Positions 57,189-64,000 of a stretch of 64,000 bases of DNA are shown one piece after another (the stretch's first letter is position 1; the number at the start of each line of letters is the position of its first letter). The notes under the pieces were generated by a model that saw nothing but the letters and a program-made list of their open reading frames with translations, ran no database searches and was not told the origin of the DNA. The stretch is taken from NCBI GenBank assembly GCA_022592435.1, contig JABYQS010000029.1, forward strand, positions 124,001 through 188,000, read 5' to 3'. The translations under genes were made by a program, and so were the position numbers. This DNA is from Cerioporus squamosus (taxonomy: Eukaryota; Basidiomycota; Agaricomycetes; Polyporales; Polyporaceae).

Positions 57189-58482
57189 GGGAGGCGGAGG
57201 TGGAGGAAGGGGGGGTGCTGCATGCGGGACGCAGCCTCGTGGACCAGAACTTAGATGTCCGGTGTGTGGCGGCCCCACTCAGGCTCAGCGTGGGATGGCG
57301 CTGTGGTGGGACCGTCGGCCTCTCCGTCTCACGCGGGCGGGCAGGAGAACAGTGATAGTGACAGTGTACGGATAGAGTTCTTGATATCAACGCCGCGGCG
57401 CGCGATGCGACTTCTGCGATGTCTCCTGCGCCGCCGACACCCTGTCGGAAGAAGATTCGCCGACATCCCCTGGCGCACGGTGCAGGGTTGTGTGGTCTGC
57501 CGCAAGTCAGCCGCTCTTTGAGTGTTAGGCACCATCGCGCCGCTTGTGCGCGGGGTACTGGGTGACGAGTGACGAGTCGCTTCGCTCTGGAGAGGATGGG
57601 ATGAACGTCTCGGTTGGACGGAGGTAAGTAACCCAGCGCATCGCTGGCTGTCTTCCGCGTCCCGGAGGTACGATCTTCAGTGCTTCGAAGTTCGAACACG
57701 AGGCTCAGGCAGGTCAGTATGTATTATATTGACGTTTTGACTCGCCGGGGAACGCTACGACCTTGGCCTTGACAACGACCACACGGTGCCTTGCATTCCC
57801 GCTCTCCTTCCGCGCCTGATTTCCGCACATCATCTGCGAGAACGCTCCAGCTGCGAGTCGCGAAGAATCTTCGAAACGGGTTCGGGGCGGCGGTCACGGT
57901 CTGCAGCTGACTTCGACTTGGGGTCGTTGCTGCTGAGTACTCGTTCCGACATGTTGGGTCGAACGTTTCCCTCCTGCGTGCTCAGCACGACTCGATGTGT
58001 ATGAGGGATGGTTGGGGATGGTTTTCAGAGAAAACGAGGAGCAGGGGGTGGATCCAGGGGACGTGTACAATATGGACATGCCAGTCGACTGAGTACTCCT
58101 CTCATCGAGGTGTGAGCGCCTCGTACGGCTTCAACCTCTCTTTCCGGTACCATCACGTCCACCTATTATATAGCTTCGATGACCACTACAAACCACAGGT
58201 GAGCTGATCGCCGCAGTTGTACCTGCTCCTCTGCAAGCGTACGCTTCCAGCTGACTATGTGCTATATGCGCGTACTTCTTTCAAGAACGTTTTGCCGACG
58301 CTGGGCATCCGGGTACGCATACGGTTGTTACCAGTCGCTTCAAGAGGCACCTCGGCTTCAAGAGGCACCTCGTGGTGAATGGCAAGGTCGGAACAACCAG
58401 AGGTGAGCGTCACGCACAGTGCCTGACGTGTATTCCCACCGCTTCACAGTTTGCGCACACACTTCCCTTTATTCCTGAGTTC
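57189..58482. other. Intergenic, insertion site of the LINE
   Basis: No gene is supportable. The segment lies between the phosphatase and the 3' end (poly(A)) of the minus-strand LINE. Confidence 0.5.
58337..58372. repeat. 18-bp perfect tandem duplication
   Basis: GCTTCAAGAGGCACCTCG occurs twice back to back, about 110 bases from the LINE poly(A) tract, in non-coding sequence. Confidence 0.9.
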
Positions 58483-58506
58483 TTTTTTTTTTTTTTTTTT
58501 TTTTTT
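58483..58506 (-). repeat. Poly(A) tail of the LINE (poly(T) on plus strand)
   Basis: A pure 24-base T run on the plus strand, 235 bases downstream of the RNase H ORF stop on the minus strand. An uninterrupted tail suggests a fairly recent insertion. Confidence 0.9.
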
Positions 58507-58741
58507 GGTGGAACGCATCATGTCCTGAACCGCATTGGTCCCCATTGGGGCTTGTCGTGCAGTTCGTGGTTAGCGAAGCAACCGGACGCGTTAGGCGACT
58601 CGTTCGAGGGCTATAGACCCCGGACGTGACTCAATAAATACTGCCTATACCATCACCGCGAGGAAATGCCGTTACGCACACTGTGTGGGACTCAAAATAC
58701 AGAAAGTGAGGGAGAACGATGCACGGATGCATCGTACTCCC

Positions 58742-60513
58742 TCATCTTCCGCGTTTTATACCCACTAAAACCCCGCTATTGCTTACCCATTTTGGCGGTA
58801 GATCGCACCCATTCTCGATGATTGGCATCCAGATTTGGACTACATCCTGCGGCCTTAGAGCCTTGCTGCCTCTTGCAATGACAGCAGTACGTCTATCCAA
58901 GGTCAGCCTGGTATTCAGCGTCGAGTAGTACCTGTTCACGACTTCGTTTTCAGTGAAGTCAACCCCTTCATTCTTGATAACACGCTCGCATCGAAGTTTC
59001 CAGATCAGGTGCAGTGCTTCCGTGCATAATATGCACCAAAGGTACTCTAGCGCTCTTTTCCTTGCGCCCTCACTCGTTCGGAAGACAGCACAAGCTGCGC
59101 CGAAAGTTGTTCCCCATGTTGGGTCTTTCCATTCTGCACCAGTATGGGACCATGTCTGCTTCAGTAGCTTCCAGACGAGCTCTTGCCCACGTGCCTTGCA
59201 TTCCAAGGTGATGTGGGTCATCGTCTCACACTCACTACATATAGAGCATGTTGCACGACTCTGCAGTTCCTCGGACATTCTAGGGCGAAGCCAGTGGTTC
59301 CCAATCATGTATCCATCATGAACCGCCATCCATAGGAACTGCGAGGCTTGCCTCGAAACGTGCTTCGATCGAAAAGATTTCCAGATTGTCTCCTCATGCA
59401 GTTGCGTTCTGAAGGCGGCTTGGATTCCGCTCGATATCCTATCCATATTCTCCACTGCTTTAGGTCTCGGTTCGACTTTACAGTCTTCTCGCGCACGTAT
59501 GGCCTGATAGGCAAGTTTCTGCGTCATCGCTTGCAATTTAGCACCCGTTAGCTGGAAAGGGGGAGTGATTGTAAGGTCCAGAGGGTCTTCCACGGCCTTC
59601 TCTGCTCCCGCCGCTGCTAGCTTATCAGCGGCCTCATTACCTGCATGCCCACTATGTCCTCGTACCCACAAGAAGAGTGTGTGGGCCTTCCGTGCCCGTA
59701 GTCTTGCTACCGTTGTCCGAGTCAGTTCAGCATTCCTCTGGAGGATATAGCCTGTGTCCTCATGCTTTTGTCGCCACTTTGATAGAGCATCCATTGTCGT
59801 CCTAGAGTCAGTTACTTGTGTAACTCTTGTGTGGCTATCTGCTATTGATGCTGCTATTAGTGTCGCAACCACTTCGCCAGTTTGATTCGACTGGTCCAGC
59901 CAGCTAGGGAGGCGGACACTTTGGTTCAGTTCTAGGTTCCCTTGCACATACACGCCTGCTCCGGCTCGAGCATTCTTTCCTCCATTGTCGAAACAGGATC
60001 CATCCGTTGCCATGATCAGATCCTCCTCCTCCTCCTCATTGATCTCTGTTGGGATCATGCCATTGAATATTGGTTCCGGTCCTGTAAAGATTCGGAAGGC
60101 GTGTCCAAGGTCACCATGGACCGTTACCCGTCGATCAAATAGGGTGAGTTTTGTTCCCTTTACGGCCTGTTCCAGGTTGTTCATCATGTCATCTTCATAG
60201 TCCTCAGGCTGCCATAACCCTGGGTTCCACTTGTCTGGCAGTGTATGAAGTATCTCCCTGGCTCTTGTTGCACAGTGATGGGGGCTTGCACAGTTGGTGC
60301 GTGTTTTTGCATCTGCACATCCTGGGCACCTGCACCTTGCAACTGGCATATGTGTCGCGTCGTTGAGTATCTCTGATAGCTGCATGAAGTCCCAGACTGT
60401 CATGACTTTGTGCTGGGATTGGAGGCACTGTAATAATTTTGATGGAACAGATAGGCGGCCTAATCGGATGTGGTCTGCGTATATATGGTCCCACATAGGC
60501 ATTGACTCTTGAA
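58742..60513 (-). CDS. LINE polyprotein, 3' part: Cys motif, RNase H, zf-RVT
   Basis: Open from just after a frame break at about 60513 to the stop at 58742. It begins IQESMPMWDHIYADHIRLG, then a Cys/His cluster (CRCPGCADAKTRTNC, HHC). RNase H follows with its D-E-D-D residues: MATDGSCFDNGG (Asp), TGEVVATLIAA (Glu), VTDSRTTMDAL (Asp) and GHAGNEAADKLAA (Asp). The C-terminus carries a CSICSECETMTHITLEC finger of the zf-RVT type found after LINE RNase H or RT domains. In intact relatives this would be one protein with the upstream RT. Here one base seems to be missing between AGAGA and TTCAAG on the coding strand (60513/60514), so the two halves lie in different frames. Confidence 0.85.
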
Positions 60514-63500
60514 TCTCTAGAGATAGCTAGTCCCTCCAGCCGGAGTCCATATTTCCGTGCAACCTTCATCATGCCTTGCAGCTCTGCAGGTAGTCCTCTT
60601 GCTTTCGGGTTCCAATTTTGGAGGAAAGGGTTAATACGAAGGCTAGCTAGTTTTGGCCTGCAGTCCTTTGATACATAGGTAGCCAGTAGGTCGTCTGCTA
60701 GAAAGGCCCAGAGTGGGCGTTCACGGCTGAAGTCCAGGTAGGACCTCAGCCACATTACATCGATTGCCTCGGTTCTAGTTTTCAAGTCTAGCAACCCCAG
60801 GCCACCCATCCCGACAGGGAGGCAGACATGCTTCATTCCAACTGGGGTATTGTGTCGGTCGTCCCAGAGGTATCCGCGTATTATCTTATTGATCCGTTTG
60901 ATAATGATGTCCGGCATACGTTGAACGGTTGTGAAAAACTGCGTCATCCCTCCAATAATCATCTGGACGACATGCTTTTTGCCTTGTAGTGTTGCATGGC
61001 CTGCTTTCCATCGTTCCATGGCATGCATAAGTGGTTTCTTCATTGCAACTAGCTTTGTCAGTACTAGGGTCCATATATCGACTTGCTCAACATCATTCCC
61101 GAAAAAAGCTCCTAATATTCTGACTGCCTCGCCAGACTGCGCTACGTGAACATTCTTTGGGTAGTTCTCCCAGGAGCCTGTGAGTCGGTATGTTTCTGCC
61201 ATCTCTTCCCGGAAGGCAGGACTTCCTAGTGGGATGATTTCAGTTTTCCCAATGTTGAAGCGGGCTTTTGCCGCTGAGCACCATGAATCTAGTATCTCCT
61301 GGAGGGTTGTGAAGTTATCTTGCTCGGAGAGATATACTGTTGTGTCGTCCGCAAACAGAACCGCTTTGATTATCTCGTCGCATCTTGGTATGCTGAAACC
61401 TTTGATCGCTGACTTCCTTATCATGGCTGACAATGGTTCGATGGCAAGGTCGAATAGCAGGCATGATAATGGGTCACCTTGCCTCACGCCTCTGTATATA
61501 CGATACGGTTGGCTCAGTATACCATTCACCATTACTGAAGTCTCTGCATGTTTGTACAGCGATTGAAAAAGGCATATGAGGGAATCTGGGATCTTGAGCT
61601 GTTTCAGCACTCTCCACAGATAGTCATGGGCAATCTTGTCATAGGCTTTTTCCTGATCTAGCGCTATGATTGCTCCGTTCTCCCCGTTTGTCTCTGCCCA
61701 GCTCATCATCATCCGTGCCAGCTGTGTGTGGTTCTGGATTTTCCGGCCAGGTACAAAGCCTGCTTGCGCACGGTGTATGAGATGTGGAGCTACCCCTGCA
61801 AGCCGTACAGCAAGTGTTTTGCTGAGTAGCTTGTAGTCAGTGTTGAGCAGAGTAATAGGTCTGTAGTTCACAATGTGATTGCGCTCTCCTTTTTCCTTGT
61901 AGATGGGGGCCATCCAGCCCTGTGCTAGGGATGTCCTAGTACTGACACCATGAAGACGCACATCCTCGAAAGCTGCTGTCAGCAGTTTGACAATGTCAAA
62001 TTTTGTTCGGTCGGGAAACCGGCCATCCTCAATGAACCGTGCATGTAAAGTCTTCCATAGTTCAAAGGGGATACCGTCCAGTCCAGGGGCTGTCCCATTC
62101 TTTGCATACCGCAGCGACAGTATGCACTCGTCGTATGTGATTTCCTCATCTAGCTCCAGTGCCTGGCTCTCTGATACAGAGGCCTCGAGGCTTCCCAGTG
62201 CAGCCTCGATGTCAGCTTCTCGTTCGTCCGTTTGTTTCATGGTTGGGTCGTCATGCTGCACATTCATGTGGTGGGCTCGAGCCATTGCAGCCATCTTGAT
62301 GGGGTCGCGTTCATAGAGTTTCTCACCAGATACTCCCAAGCGTCCTTCTATTTCAAAGGAGTTGATGATATCCCGTGGTGCACATTCGCGATGCAGCCTT
62401 GACCAGTATTTCGTTGGTCGATCCCCATAGAGTCTGTGGGTTGCTCGAGAGTTCTGCTGCTGCTGCTTGAATCGCCTCTGCTTAAGCTGGCGTATCTGCT
62501 TTGTTAGAACTGCTGCTTCTGCAGTTTTCACATCCTCAGGCATGGTGTGGTTCGCTTTTAGTTGTTTGAGGGCTCGTTCGCCTTCCCGGATTTCAGCAAT
62601 GAGTTTAGGTATAACCTCCTGCTCACGAGCCCGCGCCAGTTTCATTGCATCGATCTTCAGCCTATGCAGAATTAACTGGGCATTTGCCTCGTCTGATCTG
62701 ATGTCTGTTGCTTCCAGCTGGGCTAGATCATGCATTGCTATCAACCCTCTCATCTTTATGCTCTTCGCTAGTTTCTTGTCTCTGAGGAGTGCCAGCGGGA
62801 ATAATGTCCTTCCTGGTCCAACAACTGGAGCATTCTCCGAGGTGAGCTGGACCAGTACAAGGCTGTGGTCTGTTTTGACTCCTGCCTCGCATACTTTCCA
62901 GTCTCTCGCACCATCAAAGGTTGATGGGGTGACATATATACGGTCTAGTCTTGAGAAAGTTGCAGCTTGGCCTGATCCCCGATGGAAGGTGTATTCCCGT
63001 TGGGTTGGGTTGGTGACTCTCCAGCCATCTGCTAGCATCATGCCAAGGCTACTCTTGAGATCGTCTAGGGCCAGAATGGAGCGGTCAGGGCCTTCCCCGA
63101 CAGGGAGGCGGTCGAGTGAGTCCTCGACATTATTAAAATCCCCTGCCATTAATTGGGGTCGAGGGCATAGTGGGTGGGTCTCGTAGAACTTTTGGACATC
63201 TTTGAAGAACAGTTTCCGTTCATCTACACCGTTTGAGGTGGGTGCATAGATGCATAATATGTTCCTGGTCTCGCCCCCTTGGCATGGCAGTTTAACCTGA
63301 ATCGCTCGCCCTGGGACTATTGTGGTTGCTGTCGCCTCTTCGGTGTTTAGATATCTTGCATTTAGGACTACTGCAACCCCCTCGCGTTGTGTCGGGGCTG
63401 CTTCATTGGCAGAATGGAAAATCTTGATTTTCTTTGCGAACATCTTGTGGAGACTAGCTTTCCGCTCTTCTGTGAGATGAGTCTCTTGGAGCATAAGGAC

Positions 63501-63602
63501 CCCGATCCGGTGTTCTGACATCATGCGATAGATCTTCCCCCACTTATTATCCTCGTGGTCTCTTATGAGGTTACCAAACCCATTTATGTTGAGTGAGGCC
63601 AC
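60514..63602 (-). CDS. LINE polyprotein, 5' part: endonuclease and reverse transcriptase
   Basis: Encodes an exonuclease-endonuclease-phosphatase type endonuclease (SLNINGFGN at the start, LMLQETHL with catalytic Glu, IYAPTSNG, MAGDFNNVED, SRLDRIYV, TDHSLVLV). Reverse transcriptase follows with GTAPGLDGIPFELW, YRPITLLNTDYKLLSK, HRAQAGFVPGRKI, IALDQEKAYDKI, VRQGDPLSCLLFDLAIEPL and the catalytic FADD box (AVLFADDTTVYL). No stops interrupt over 1,000 codons, so the copy is young. The first codon taken (63602) is GTG, and the open frame actually extends upstream to about 63845 without an ATG. The true N-terminus is therefore unknown. Reading through to 60204 in this frame adds out-of-frame residues after the break at 60513. 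Confidence 0.9.
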
Positions 63603-64000
63603 CTGCAGAACAGTCCTGCGTGCTTTCCTATCCTTCTCCGTTCTAGGTCCCCGTTGACCGCTTCCACTCCCTTTTTGGCTTCGTTCGTTTGATTCAGCTG
63701 TGCTGCCGTAACCACCTAAGTTATCGTTGAGAGGGCTCTGAGCACTACCAGAGATCCTTTCTCCTGCTTCGGTGGTGCGTGATTGACCATGACCAGTGTA
63801 TGCATCCGTTTGGTATGTGTTTGGGTTCTGGGTGTTCGCAGTTGCTTAGGTCGGCTGAGGTACAACCATCGTCCCAGCTCTAGACGGTTAATCCCTCCGT
63901 CTCGGGCGACGTAATGCTCAGTTTCTGTGCGCAGGCACATCTACTCGCTTTAGCCGAAGCTCGGTCCATCGACGCCTAAATAGGCTAACCGTAGTACGCA

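Larger units (their letters stand above)
58483..64000 (-). mobile_element. Non-LTR retrotransposon (LINE, Tad/I-like with RNase H), 5' end not reached
   Basis: The minus-strand element reads, 5' to 3': apurinic-type endonuclease, reverse transcriptase, a Cys-rich motif, RNase H, a C-terminal zf-RVT-like zinc finger, a 3' untranslated region (58741-58507) and a poly(A) tail seen as 24 Ts at 58483-58506. This order plus a poly(A) end is diagnostic of a LINE inserted by target-primed reverse transcription. No LTRs or protease/integrase are present. Between 63603 and about 63845 the frame stays open without an ATG. A further frame (63940-63716) may be a fragment of an upstream ORF1, so the element probably continues beyond the window. 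Target-site duplications could not be assigned. Confidence 0.9.

Noticed and set aside
58742..63602. Possibility of an LTR retrotransposon
   Set aside because: No long terminal repeats, protease or integrase; APE-type endonuclease, FADD box and poly(A) tail indicate a LINE.
1..64000. CRISPR arrays, rRNA genes, bacterial operons
   Set aside because: No regularly spaced repeats, no rRNA-like sequence, and intron-rich eukaryotic gene structure throughout.

Overview
This is a gene-dense nuclear window of a filamentous basidiomycete, most likely an Agaricomycete. The evidence is many short introns (about 40-75 nt, GT...AG, often with a CTAAC/CTGAC-like branch site), very short intergenic gaps, GC-rich coding exons and the families present (DUF1996/WSC proteins, Kelch-MYND, metacaspase, F-box-like, Tad/I-type LINE). 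No bacterial, viral or organellar genes are seen, and no CRISPR, rRNA or convincing tRNA.

Layout. 0.4-15 kb is a lineage-specific duplicated region. A head-to-head pair (family B on the minus strand, family A on the plus strand) occurs twice (393-2618 and 12247-14925). Two further family A copies (2921 and 10295) and two decayed FAD-monooxygenase copies (8657 and 10978) lie between the pairs. The family A copy at 2921 is fused to the 3' part of a Ser/Pro-rich gene that runs to 6393 and is broken. 15.5-22 kb holds one very large minus-strand gene with a beta-rich middle and an Ala-rich helical tail. 24.6-31.8 kb is a divergent pair: a small 140-residue protein and the complete ER folding-sensor glucosyltransferase UGGT, with signal peptide and HDEL tail.

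32.2-35 kb carries a disrupted F-box-like gene and a metacaspase homologue that lacks both catalytic residues. 35.6-38.7 kb is a tandem pair of surface-type proteins with a Gly/Ser-rich stalk and a hydrophobic C-terminus. 39.7-42.1 kb is a Kelch-MYND protein, and 42.6-47.8 kb a tandem pair of secreted DUF1996-WSC proteins. 48.7-52.4 kb is a DHTKD1-like 2-oxoacid dehydrogenase E1, 54.3-55.5 kb an aldo-keto reductase, and 55.9-57.2 kb a HAD phosphatase of the yeast YNL010W type. From 58.5 kb to the window end lies a minus-strand LINE with endonuclease, reverse transcriptase, zinc-finger and RNase H parts and a 24-nt poly(A) tail.

Two kinds of damage run through the window. Genuine decay (nonsense codons, truncations) is concentrated in the duplicated 0-15 kb region and the 32-35 kb cluster. 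Separately, several otherwise well-conserved genes, including the UGGT gene, carry isolated one-base losses at homopolymers or small repeats, which looks more like assembly indels than biology. Exon boundaries were deduced by eye from splice signals and reading-frame continuity. No database search was run; family names rest on recognised motifs.
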